From Halobacillus fulvus (GTDB lineage: Bacteria > Bacillota > Bacilli > Bacillales > Halobacillaceae): a DNA stretch of 64,000 nt. The notes under the pieces are model-generated. The model was not told where the DNA came from. It saw only the letters and a list, made by a program, of their open reading frames with translations, and did not search any database. Location of the stretch: positions 584,377 through 648,376 of the forward strand of contig SCFO01000001.1 of the NCBI GenBank assembly GCA_004078665.1. Reading direction: 5' to 3'. Position numbers and translations under genes: made by a program. Every line of letters starts with the position of its first letter. The stretch's first letter is position 1. This document shows, piece by piece, positions 43,679-51,538 of the stretch.

Positions 43679-44557
43679 ATGAAACTTTTTGTTTACGGAT
43701 CTTTGTGCAAGGGAGAGCGTAATGCGCACGTCCTGAACGAGGCGACTTGTCTTTCTGAACAGGCGTGGACGCATGGTCGTCTCATGTATGGGGAATCTTA
43801 TTATCCGCTTCTCGTGAAAGATAGAGAAAGTATGGCTTATGGAGAGCTTTATGAAATAGAAGAAAAACATTTTCCAATCCTGGACAGGCTCGAAGGATAT
43901 AACCCAGATGGGAAGTCTTTGTTCTTACGAGAGGAAACCGACGTCTTTTATAGAAATGAAAAAGTAAGAAGCTTCGTCTACTACTATCCTCATCAAACAA
44001 CACGAGGTGAAGTCATAGAAGGGAATTGGAAGGTAGCCGAAGCCCTCCGAGACCTTCCGTGCTACTACTTTGCCTACGGCTCCTGTATGGACCTCGAACG
44101 AATTCAGAAGCAGGGAGCAGGCCCCCTGTTCACAGAGATTAAGGGGCGAGGTGTCCTTGAAAACTATCAGTTAGGTTTCGGTATGATGATGGAAGACGGA
44201 GGAAGAGCTGATATCGTAGAAAAGGATGGAAGCAAGGTGGAAGGAGTCCTCTATCGTGTCGGGGAAGGTGCGGTTGATTATTTGTATGAAAGAGAAGGTG
44301 TGACGACCGGAAATTATCGCCCCACGATCGTCTTTCCGCATTTGCAAGGGAAACAAATCAAGGCTTTATCGTTCACGGTGCTAAATAAAAGGGAGGACAG
44401 CGCGCCCCCACTTCACTATGCCCGCGAAATCCACCGGGGTGGATCCACCTACCTAAGCAAATCTTATTTGACAGAACTTGAAAAAATTTTTAGCGAAACG
44501 CTGCCTGTACAAGGGTTTCCTGATTATTTGCATCATATTAAAAGAGATACAGACTAA
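43679..44557 (+). CDS. ykqA: Tandem gamma-glutamylcyclotransferase-like protein (YkqA-like)
   Basis: 292 residues containing two AIG2/GGCT-like barrels: the first begins KLFVYGSLCKGERN (residue 2), the second CYYFAYGSCMDLERI (about 130). Both keep the YGS substrate loop. Family members split gamma-glutamyl amines or amino acids into 5-oxoproline plus amine. B. subtilis YkqA has the same double layout. The start is ATG at 43679, 8 bases after GAAGGA (the ATG at 43673 is too close). Third and fourth operon genes follow closely. Confidence 0.8.
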   Translation: MKLFVYGSLCKGERNAHVLNEATCLSEQAWTHGRLMYGESYYPLLVKDRESMAYGELYEIEEKHFPILDRLEGYNPDGKSLFLREETDVFYRNEKVRSFVYYYPHQTTRGEVIEGNWKVAEALRDLPCYYFAYGSCMDLERIQKQGAGPLFTEIKGRGVLENYQLGFGMMMEDGGRADIVEKDGSKVEGVLYRVGEGAVDYLYEREGVTTGNYRPTIVFPHLQGKQIKALSFTVLNKREDSAPPLHYAREIHRGGSTYLSKSYLTELEKIFSETLPVQGFPDYLHHIKRDTD

Positions 44558-44582
44558 TTAATGTTGTTAAAAGGAGACGCTC

Positions 44583-45419
44583 ATGATGTACAAAGAAGAA
44601 TGGAAAACGTATAGAGCAAGGGATTTTTCACAACTGCAATTTGCTCATTATCAGAAAGAACCACAACAAACAACTGCCCTCATCCTCCTGCACGGAATTA
44701 CCGCAGAGCTCGAGCATCACCGCAAACTTGCACATGCCCTCCAAATTAAAGCGGATGTCTTTCTTCCGATTTTAAGAGGGTACGACCAATTGAATCAACG
44801 GGGTGACCTTGATTACATCGGTCAATACGATGATGATCTGTTTGACTTCCTTCATTTTGTAAAGCGAAAAGGGTATGAGCGTGTCATTCTGGCAGGACAC
44901 TCGATGGGATGTGCCAATCTTTTGCGAATCATTGATTTAAATCCGGAAGCGGCTGACTATTACTTGTTTTTATCGCCATTTTTTCACCCGGCTTTGCCTG
45001 TTTACCGGGAAGAATCAACGGATCAATTCAAGCCTGAAACGGATGTTGATTACACCGTCCACGAGAAAAAAGCCGGCTTGCTCATGACATTATATAAAAT
45101 GAACATCCATCGCTTCTCTCACAAAACCGTAGCAGAAATTCCGGATGAGTTTGATGCCACAGGACGGCTTGAACTGAGCTTTCGCCTTTTGGCGTCCAGG
45201 TTTTTAGAAAAGATAACGAAAGATGTTTTTGAAAAAGTCGAAGGAAGAACTAAAACGTATGTAGGAGATCAGGATGAAGTTGTCGACCCTGAAAAATTAA
45301 AAGACTGGTTTTACGATTATTGCGGACAAAAGTTAGAGGTGATTGAAGGGACAGATCATAACCATATCCTCCACCATGAAGAGCTTCACCGTTCACTCAA
45401 GGAATGGGTAAAGGTGTAA
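44583..45419 (+). CDS. Alpha/beta hydrolase
   Basis: 278-residue hydrolase with oxyanion motif LILLHGITAELEHH, nucleophile elbow AGHSMGCANLL, late acid in VGDQDEVVDPEKL and terminal histidine in GTDHNHILHHEEL. The substrate is not evident. AAGGAGACG precedes the ATG. The C45 hydrolase gene starts 3 bases after its stop, so these two are tightly coupled. Confidence 0.83.
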   Translation: MMYKEEWKTYRARDFSQLQFAHYQKEPQQTTALILLHGITAELEHHRKLAHALQIKADVFLPILRGYDQLNQRGDLDYIGQYDDDLFDFLHFVKRKGYERVILAGHSMGCANLLRIIDLNPEAADYYLFLSPFFHPALPVYREESTDQFKPETDVDYTVHEKKAGLLMTLYKMNIHRFSHKTVAEIPDEFDATGRLELSFRLLASRFLEKITKDVFEKVEGRTKTYVGDQDEVVDPEKLKDWFYDYCGQKLEVIEGTDHNHILHHEELHRSLKEWVKV

Positions 45420-45422
45420 ACG

Positions 45423-46460
45423 ATGAAGCCGATTTACAGTGAAATCATTCAATTTCGAGGATCTCATTACGAATTTGGTCAGGAGCAGGGGCGACGCTTC
45501 AAAGAAACAAATCTTTACCATCATCACAAATCCCGGCGCGGAAAGTCGCTCCGCAAATACGCTGTTGACATGAGAGATGTAGAAACTTTCTACCTGCGGT
45601 ACGCGAGAAACATTTGGGAGGAATTGCGTGGACTTGCTGACAGTTTGGAATGGTCATTTGAAGAGGTTGTTCACGAATACAGCGGCTGGCAGCAAGACTG
45701 GGTGAAAAGCGGGTGTTCCATTTTCACCTCATCTGACTTTTTCGCTCGAAACTATGATTATCATCCAAAAACTTATGAAGGACGCTTTATCCTATTCCAA
45801 CCGGATATCGGATTTGCCACCATCGGACCAGGTCAGCGGATTATCGGAAGGACTGATGGGATGAATGAACATGGACTTTGTATTGGGTACAACTTTGTCA
45901 ACCGCATCAAACCAGAGGACGGGTTAATCTGCTGTCACCTGACTAGAATCGTCCTTGAAAACTGTAGAACGACAAAGGAAGCTGTCGCATTATTACAAGA
46001 GCTTCCCCATCGGCATGCCTTTAATTATGTGATATATGACCAACAACAGATGACTAGAGTTGTCGAAGGAACTCCAAGAGGCGTGTATGTAAGAGAAGGA
46101 AATGTTTGTACGAATCACTTTGACTACCACAAACACGAAAACCGACGCCATTTAGGTGATTCTAAAGAAAGATTCGATAAGATCGAACAACAGGTACCCT
46201 CCATAAGGACAGTTTTCGATGCTTATCAATTTCTGAACCATACCGAACACTCCATCTTCTCCAAACGATATAGACAATGGTCGGGAACCATTCATACGGC
46301 TTGTTACGAAAACCGGAACCTCCATCTATTATTCGGTCTTGGCGGGGATACAAATCCAGTCGTCATCGATTTTAAAAAATGGTTGGCAGGTCAACAAACG
46401 AATCTTAAGAAAGTGATCGGCCGGTTGGATACAGACCTTTCGATCCCTTACATCGACTAA
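45423..46460 (+). CDS. C45 family autoproteolytic acyltransferase/hydrolase
   Basis: Ntn hydrolase of 345 residues in the acyl-CoA:6-aminopenicillanate acyltransferase (peptidase C45) family. Predicted self-cleavage G97-C98 (VKSGCSIF) frees the Cys nucleophile; downstream FFARNYDYHP and FNYVIYDQQQMTRVVEGTP fit the family. Substrates of bacterial members are usually amides; unknown here. Last gene of the operon, with the terminator overlapping the stop. Confidence 0.8.
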   Translation: MKPIYSEIIQFRGSHYEFGQEQGRRFKETNLYHHHKSRRGKSLRKYAVDMRDVETFYLRYARNIWEELRGLADSLEWSFEEVVHEYSGWQQDWVKSGCSIFTSSDFFARNYDYHPKTYEGRFILFQPDIGFATIGPGQRIIGRTDGMNEHGLCIGYNFVNRIKPEDGLICCHLTRIVLENCRTTKEAVALLQELPHRHAFNYVIYDQQQMTRVVEGTPRGVYVREGNVCTNHFDYHKHENRRHLGDSKERFDKIEQQVPSIRTVFDAYQFLNHTEHSIFSKRYRQWSGTIHTACYENRNLHLLFGLGGDTNPVVIDFKKWLAGQQTNLKKVIGRLDTDLSIPYID

Positions 46461-46485
46461 ACCAGACGGATTAGTCGATTTTTTT
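46452..46485 (+). terminator. Terminator of the hydrolase operon
   Basis: ATCGACTAA (46452-46460, including the stop) pairs with TTAGTCGAT (46471-46479), followed by six further T. Confidence 0.85.
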
Positions 46486-46506
46486 CGCTCTAGTAAACAG
46501 ATAAAC

Positions 46507-46536
46507 TTGAGATTAATCGGAAAATCCGCTTACAAT
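46507..46536 (+). promoter_or_regulatory. Promoter of dynA
   Basis: TTGAGA (46507-46512), 18-base spacer, TACAAT (46531-46536), 35 bases before the ATG. Confidence 0.6.
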
Positions 46537-46570
46537 ATAAGAGAAAACATTTTCATAAAGGAGCCCGCTT

Positions 46571-49500
46571 ATGACTGTCACAACTGGCCAGACAGCAACT
46601 GAATGGAATCATCTTTACCTATTTTTGAAAAGACATGACCGAGCAGCTAGTGAAAAACTGCTCGATTTGATAGAAAAGAAAAATGAAAATCAAGCGATGA
46701 TCGGATTTGCCGGGCACTTTTCTGCAGGGAAGTCCACACTTGTCAATACATTGCTGAATCATGAAATATTGCCTTCAAGTCCGATCCCGACGAGTGCGAA
46801 TATCGTACATTTGACGAAAGGGAAACCGAAAACGATCACCTATTTCAAAGAAGGTTCACCGGCTGAATTTAAAGGGAATCTCCCTTTTGATCAAGTCGAG
46901 TCTTTATGCCGTGATGGAGAACAAATCACACGAATTGATTTGCAGCGCGAAGAAGCGGATCTGCCTCCCAATGTGACCGTTCTGGATACGCCAGGGGTCG
47001 ATTCGACGAATGATGCCGACCGTCTGATTACAGAATCCTCTTTGCACTTAATGGATTACATGTATTATGTGATGGACTATAATCATGTTCAATCAGAGGT
47101 CAACTTGTCTTTTCTACTTGAGATGCAAAGAAGAGGAACACCATTTTCAGTCGTCATCAACCAAGTGGATAAGCATAATGAAGAAGAACTGAGCCTTGAA
47201 TCATTCAAGGCGAGCGTATTGGAATCTTTTGATCAGTGGGGCATTGCACCAGAGATGGTCTATTACACGTCTTTAATGGATTTTAACCTCCCTTTTAATG
47301 ATTTGACGCAGTTAAAATCAGATATGAGACAGTTGTTTGACCTTAATACGGAACGAAAGCAGCAAAACATCGAACGCGCTGCAGAGAACATCGCTCACGA
47401 AGCTTTAAAACAGTACCGGGAAGAAGTCGGTGAGTACAAGCAGTATTTCGTCGATCAATTTGAGGAAGCTGTAGACGTTTTGGAAGAAAGCGGTCTGGAA
47501 CAATGGGATACACCAGAGAATCAAAAAAAGGTTGCGGAAGAGGCTTTCCAGGACCAGGTTGTTTCGTTTATTCCGAATGCGTATTTGATGCCAAGTGTAT
47601 TAAGAGAAGATGCCCGTTCGTTTCTTGAATCTCTTCAACCCGGTTTCAAAGTTGGGATGTTCTTTACAAAGAAAAAAACAGAAGAGGAAGTGCAGAACCG
47701 GAGACAGACGTTTTACGATCACCTTCTTGAGGTTGCTGAGAAAAATCTCGTGTGGCCGTTACGGGACCGGATGATCCAGCTTTTGAATGATTATCATATG
47801 AAGGATAGCCAGTTGAAAACAAAGCTTGAAACATTCTCCCTTCCTTATGAGCTGCATCGGTTGGATGAGCTCGTTGAATCAGGGGCGACTGTAACAGGAG
47901 AGTATGTCCTTCGCTACACAGATCAAGTCTCAAGCGACGTCAAGCAGCACATGAAAAAAGTGGTCGCGGAATACAAGATCGAGTTTATCGATGAACTGAC
48001 AAAACGGCACCACGAAGAAGTAGAAAAACATCAGGACGCATATGAAGCTTTGGAACAAAAGCAAAAAGCTGAAGAACGCATGAAACAATTCGATGAGCGG
48101 CTGAACGATTTTCAAAAAGCTTTATGGGAAGCCTTTCAAGATCAATCTATATCCGATGAGCGAGATAAAGAAGTCATTCACGATCTTGACGAAAGATCCT
48201 CTTCTATCGAAACAAGAGTTGTAGATAAGAAAGTGGGAGGAAAACAGGACAAAGAACATCGCCAGGAAGCACAACAGCCTTCTGTGAAATCGGAAAGTTC
48301 TGTCGATGCGGCCCTTCAACAAGTGAATGAAACGCTACAAGCGATCAAGGGACTGAGCGGATTGGATGATTTAGTTGATCTCGTCGAGGCTAAAAAGGAA
48401 CGACTGAAAAATAGAAGGTACACGGTCGCTTTATTTGGTGCATTCAGTGCAGGAAAATCCTCCTTCGCTAACGCTTTGTTAGGGGAAAAGGTATTACCGG
48501 CCTCTCCTAACCCGACTACGGCCGCGATCAACAAAATTTCACCACCTGATGAAGACCATCCGCACCGAAGCATTTCAGTCTCCATTAAAGGTGAAGCGGA
48601 TATGCTCGAGGATTTAACGTCGATCCTAAAGGCTTTAGGTCTCACAAGTAGCACGCTAAAAGAAGCTCACGAGAAGCTTCGTGAAGTATCTAAAGAAGAG
48701 CGAACGAAGCTGGAACAGAAAAAGCGGTCCTTTCTACAAGCCTTTGTGGCAGGCTACTCTAATATGAACGCTCATATCGGAGAAACGATGGAGATTAAGT
48801 GGGATCAGTTTGCCTCCTATGTTGCGGACGAGAAGTTTTCATGCTTTGTTGAATCAATGGAGCTGTTTTATGATTGTGACTTAACGAAATCCGGTGTCAC
48901 ACTTGTGGATACCCCTGGGGCAGACTCTGTCAATGCGAGACACACAGATGTTTCCTTCCAATATATTAAGGATGCTGATGCTGTTTTATTTGTGACGTAT
49001 TACAATCACCCATTCTCAAAAGCTGATCAATCTTTCCTGACACAGCTCGGCCGAGTGAAAGACAGCTTTGCGATGGATAAAATGTTCTTTATGATCAATG
49101 CCTCCGATCTTGCTGCCTCCAAACAGGAAGAAGTGTATGTGGAAGATTACGTCAGAGAACAGCTCGCAAGCTTTCAAATCCGTCATCCTAAGCTATTTTC
49201 TCTCTCAAGCAAACATGCGTTAGAGGAAAGAACAAAAGGGGTTTCTTTACAGTCAGGTATCGAAGCATTTGAAGATCATTTCTATTCGTTTCTTAAGGAA
49301 GAACTTCAGCATGTCCTTGTTGAATCGATCCTTGATGATGTGGAAGAGATAAAAGAAACGGTACGTGAATTTGCAGAGGACGCAAAGCTTGATGAACATG
49401 ATAAAAAACAAAAACGCGAGCGTCTTAGGGAAGACCGTAAAAAGTTGGAGGCGTTGTTCTCACGTTTTAACGAGACACCTGAACTGAACGCGATTGAAAA

Positions 49501-50164
49501 CAAAGTGGAAAAACAGGTCCACTACGTGCATGAACGCATGATGCTAAACTTCAACGACTTGTTCAAAGAGCAGTTTAACCCGGCTACGATTAACGGGAAA
49601 AGCGGAGACGTAAAAGCAGAAGTGAAGCAGGCCTTTGATCGGCTGATCGATGATGTCAATTATGAAATGGGACAGGAACTGAGCGCGGTAAGTTTGCGCA
49701 TCGAGCGCCTCCTTCAGGATCTCATCCATCAGGAGCTGCGAAACCTTGAACAACAGGTGAAGAGAATACGTCGCACGATTCACTTGCAAGCGGGGGATTG
49801 GGAGCCTCTTTCTACTCCGACAATTACCGAGAAGTGCACCATCGAACCCGCCACCGAAACAAAGATTATAAAAGGCTTCAAAAATACGCGAGCTTTCTTT
49901 GAAAAAAATGAGAAGGAAACGATGAAAGAGAACCTTTCAAATGAATTATCTCCTGAACTAAAGCATAAATTGAACAATGAAAAAACGACGATTTGTGAGT
50001 TTTATCAAGAGGAGTGGACAGGTCTATTTGATGACCGCATCAACATGTGGAAAGAACAGACACTTGAATCACTCGATCGTTATCTGTTCAGTTTAGAGCA
50101 TAGGCCGGATACGGAACGCCTGGAAATAGCATTGGAAAAATTGACGGGTGCTTCTGATCGTTAG
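46571..50164 (+). CDS. dynA: Two-headed bacterial dynamin (DynA/YpbR)
   Basis: Membrane-remodelling GTPase, 1197 residues, an internal fusion of two dynamin units as in B. subtilis DynA (1193). First G domain: GHFSAGKST (about 48-56), switch II DTPGVDSTNDADR. Second: GAFSAGKSS (about 622-630), DTPGADSVNARHT. Each is followed by long helical stalk regions with coiled-coil character. In B. subtilis DynA tethers and fuses membranes under phage or antibiotic stress. Here it has its own promoter and a very strong terminator, apart from ypbQ. Confidence 0.94.
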   Translation: MTVTTGQTATEWNHLYLFLKRHDRAASEKLLDLIEKKNENQAMIGFAGHFSAGKSTLVNTLLNHEILPSSPIPTSANIVHLTKGKPKTITYFKEGSPAEFKGNLPFDQVESLCRDGEQITRIDLQREEADLPPNVTVLDTPGVDSTNDADRLITESSLHLMDYMYYVMDYNHVQSEVNLSFLLEMQRRGTPFSVVINQVDKHNEEELSLESFKASVLESFDQWGIAPEMVYYTSLMDFNLPFNDLTQLKSDMRQLFDLNTERKQQNIERAAENIAHEALKQYREEVGEYKQYFVDQFEEAVDVLEESGLEQWDTPENQKKVAEEAFQDQVVSFIPNAYLMPSVLREDARSFLESLQPGFKVGMFFTKKKTEEEVQNRRQTFYDHLLEVAEKNLVWPLRDRMIQLLNDYHMKDSQLKTKLETFSLPYELHRLDELVESGATVTGEYVLRYTDQVSSDVKQHMKKVVAEYKIEFIDELTKRHHEEVEKHQDAYEALEQKQKAEERMKQFDERLNDFQKALWEAFQDQSISDERDKEVIHDLDERSSSIETRVVDKKVGGKQDKEHRQEAQQPSVKSESSVDAALQQVNETLQAIKGLSGLDDLVDLVEAKKERLKNRRYTVALFGAFSAGKSSFANALLGEKVLPASPNPTTAAINKISPPDEDHPHRSISVSIKGEADMLEDLTSILKALGLTSSTLKEAHEKLREVSKEERTKLEQKKRSFLQAFVAGYSNMNAHIGETMEIKWDQFASYVADEKFSCFVESMELFYDCDLTKSGVTLVDTPGADSVNARHTDVSFQYIKDADAVLFVTYYNHPFSKADQSFLTQLGRVKDSFAMDKMFFMINASDLAASKQEEVYVEDYVREQLASFQIRHPKLFSLSSKHALEERTKGVSLQSGIEAFEDHFYSFLKEELQHVLVESILDDVEEIKETVREFAEDAKLDEHDKKQKRERLREDRKKLEALFSRFNETPELNAIENKVEKQVHYVHERMMLNFNDLFKEQFNPATINGKSGDVKAEVKQAFDRLIDDVNYEMGQELSAVSLRIERLLQDLIHQELRNLEQQVKRIRRTIHLQAGDWEPLSTPTITEKCTIEPATETKIIKGFKNTRAFFEKNEKETMKENLSNELSPELKHKLNNEKTTICEFYQEEWTGLFDDRINMWKEQTLESLDRYLFSLEHRPDTERLEIALEKLTGASDR

Positions 50165-50212
50165 AACAAATAATAGCGGAGGGATATCCTTCCGCTATTA
50201 TTTGTTCTATTT
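50162..50212 (+). terminator. Very long hairpin after dynA
   Basis: The 19-base arm 50162-50180 (contains the stop codon) is perfectly complementary to 50191-50209, with GGATATCC in the loop. There is no long T-run, only TTT and mixed bases, so it may be a bidirectional stop, an RNA-stabilising end, or both. Confidence 0.75.
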
Positions 50213-50254
50213 AACTGCCAGTCCGTATATAGATGGAGTAAAGGAGGCATGCAT

Positions 50255-50746
50255 ATGCACATTCATTACGGTCCATACAGGCAAGCGGCTGAAGCGGCGA
50301 AGGTGACGTTTTATAGCAGTCCACTTGCTCCAAATTTAAAAGGTCTCATGTATTTTTATCAGATGCCTTATGGCGTGGAAATTTATGTTCAGGTCGAAGG
50401 GCTACCTGACTTTGAGAAAAAGAAGGATGGAACTCAAGTGGGTCCGCACGGTTTTCACATTCATGAAAACGGTGTGTGTGAAATCGGTGATGGAAAGGAT
50501 CCTTTTGCATCAGCGAGAGGACACTGGAATCCCGATAATCAGCCTCACGGAAATCATGCTGGCGATTTCCCTGTTCTTTTTTCCAATCAAGGTCGTGCCC
50601 GGATGATTTTCTTCAGTGATCGATTTAAAGTCAGCGATATTATCGGTAAAGCCGTCATTATCCATCAAAGCCCAGATGATTTCAGGTCGCAACCAAGCGG
50701 CAATGCAGGCAAAAGATTAGCTTGCGGAGTTATAGAAAAAATGTAA
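50255..50746 (+). CDS. sodC: Cu,Zn superoxide dismutase, leaderless
   Basis: Destroys superoxide. 163 residues with all metal ligands: H68, H70, H90 and H137 for copper; H90, H98, H101 and D104 for zinc; guiding R154; disulfide pair C75-C157. No signal peptide or lipobox is present: the product begins MHIHYGPYRQAAEAAKVTFY, unlike the lipoprotein form in B. subtilis (YojM). The start is ATG at 50255, 7 bases after AAGGAGG; the ATG at 50249 is too close. A cytoplasmic or non-classically exported enzyme is implied. Confidence 0.88.
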   Translation: MHIHYGPYRQAAEAAKVTFYSSPLAPNLKGLMYFYQMPYGVEIYVQVEGLPDFEKKKDGTQVGPHGFHIHENGVCEIGDGKDPFASARGHWNPDNQPHGNHAGDFPVLFSNQGRARMIFFSDRFKVSDIIGKAVIIHQSPDDFRSQPSGNAGKRLACGVIEKM

Positions 50747-50807
50747 ATAATGGTATAATTCATTCCGAATTGGCATATACTCTATATAGGTTGTTAAGAG
50801 GCTATAC

Positions 50808-50836
50808 TTGACTTCACCGGTGAAGCATAGTATATT
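50808..50836 (+). promoter_or_regulatory. Promoter of second csp with palindrome in spacer
   Basis: TTGACT (50808-50813), 17-base spacer, TATATT (50831-50836). The spacer region contains the perfect palindrome CTTCACCGGTGAAG (50812-50825). Start near 50843, giving a leader of about 120 bases. Confidence 0.7.
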
Positions 50837-50863
50837 TTTTACATAGGCAAACATAAAATCATC

Positions 50864-50905
50864 TATTACAAAGAGTGACCACTCTGTGTGGTACTTTTTG
50901 TAATA
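50864..50905 (+). promoter_or_regulatory. Structured leader hairpin of csp
   Basis: TATTACAAAGAGT (50864-50876) pairs over all 13 positions with ACTTTTTGTAATA (50893-50905), one pair being G-U, and ACCAC/GTGGT extends it inside. The flanking CATAAAATCA and TGATTTT can form an alternative pairing. Likely a cold-sensitive 5' untranslated structure. Confidence 0.6.
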
Positions 50906-50964
50906 TGTGATTTTCATTATGGCAAAACGCATATTAATTTAGAAATATTGGAGGATCCATTCCT

Positions 50965-51165
50965 ATGAAAACAGGTACAGTGAAGTGGTTTAACGCGGAA
51001 AAAGGTTTTGGTTTTATCGAAGTTGAAGGTGAAGATGATGTATTCGTTCACTTCAGCGCCATTCAGGAAGAAGGTTTCAAATCTCTAGAAGAGGGTCAAG
51101 CTGTAGAGTTTGAAATCACTGAAGGAAACCGCGGACCACAAGCTGCAAACGTCACGAAATTATAA
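50965..51165 (+). CDS. cspB: Cold-shock protein, CspA family (second copy)
   Basis: 66-residue OB-fold nucleic-acid chaperone with RNP1 KGFGFIEV and RNP2 VFVHFSAI. Differs from the copy at 21639 at only about ten positions. TGGAGGATCC precedes the ATG. The long leader and the neighbouring YdjO-type gene suggest a cold-response pair. Which B. subtilis Csp it equals cannot be fixed by reading. Confidence 0.93.
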   Translation: MKTGTVKWFNAEKGFGFIEVEGEDDVFVHFSAIQEEGFKSLEEGQAVEFEITEGNRGPQAANVTKL

Positions 51166-51173
51166 TCCAACAT

Positions 51174-51207
51174 AAAAAAGACTGGCTCCAGCAAGTCAGT
51201 CTTTTTT
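51174..51207 (+). terminator. Terminator after second csp
   Basis: AAAAAGACTG (to 51184) pairs with CAGTCTTTTT (51197-51206). Confidence 0.85.
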
Positions 51208-51234
51208 GTATAATTTTAAGGGGGGGTTCCATCA

Positions 51235-51447
51235 ATGGCTTTCGGCAAAAAGAATCAAGTTGAGATCAAAGAAGAAGATACGAAAATCTGGGTTTGTGAA
51301 TCTGAAGATTGCAATTGCTGGATGAGAGATAACTTTAGAACAGAAGACGATAACAAGTGCCCGATGTGCGGAAGTAAAATGGTCGAAGAAAACAAGGTAC
51401 TACAGGTTGTCGAGAACAATAGTCTTTATTATAAATCTGATAAATAA
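51235..51447 (+). CDS. ydjO: YdjO family cold-inducible zinc protein
   Basis: 70 residues with a zinc-ribbon-like set C21, C26, C28 and C42-X2-C45 (WVCESEDCNCWMR; KCPMCGSKM). Matches B. subtilis YdjO (ECTKEDCNGW...LCPLCGSKM), a cold-inducible protein without assigned function. Ribosome site AAGGGGGGG. It lies 69 bases after the csp stop behind a terminator, yet association of ydjO with csp genes fits a shared response. Confidence 0.85.
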   Translation: MAFGKKNQVEIKEEDTKIWVCESEDCNCWMRDNFRTEDDNKCPMCGSKMVEENKVLQVVENNSLYYKSDK

Positions 51448-51452
51448 GCAAC

Positions 51453-51482
51453 AGAGCAGCCTTAAAACGGCTGCTCTCTTTT
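51453..51482 (+). terminator. Terminator after ydjO
   Basis: AGAGCAGCC (51453-51461) pairs with GGCTGCTCT (51469-51477), then CTTTTG. Confidence 0.85.
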
Positions 51483-51538
51483 GTTTATGAAGACTTTTTC
51501 GCGGGAAAGAAATAGTAATGATGAGAGGAGTGAAAAGG

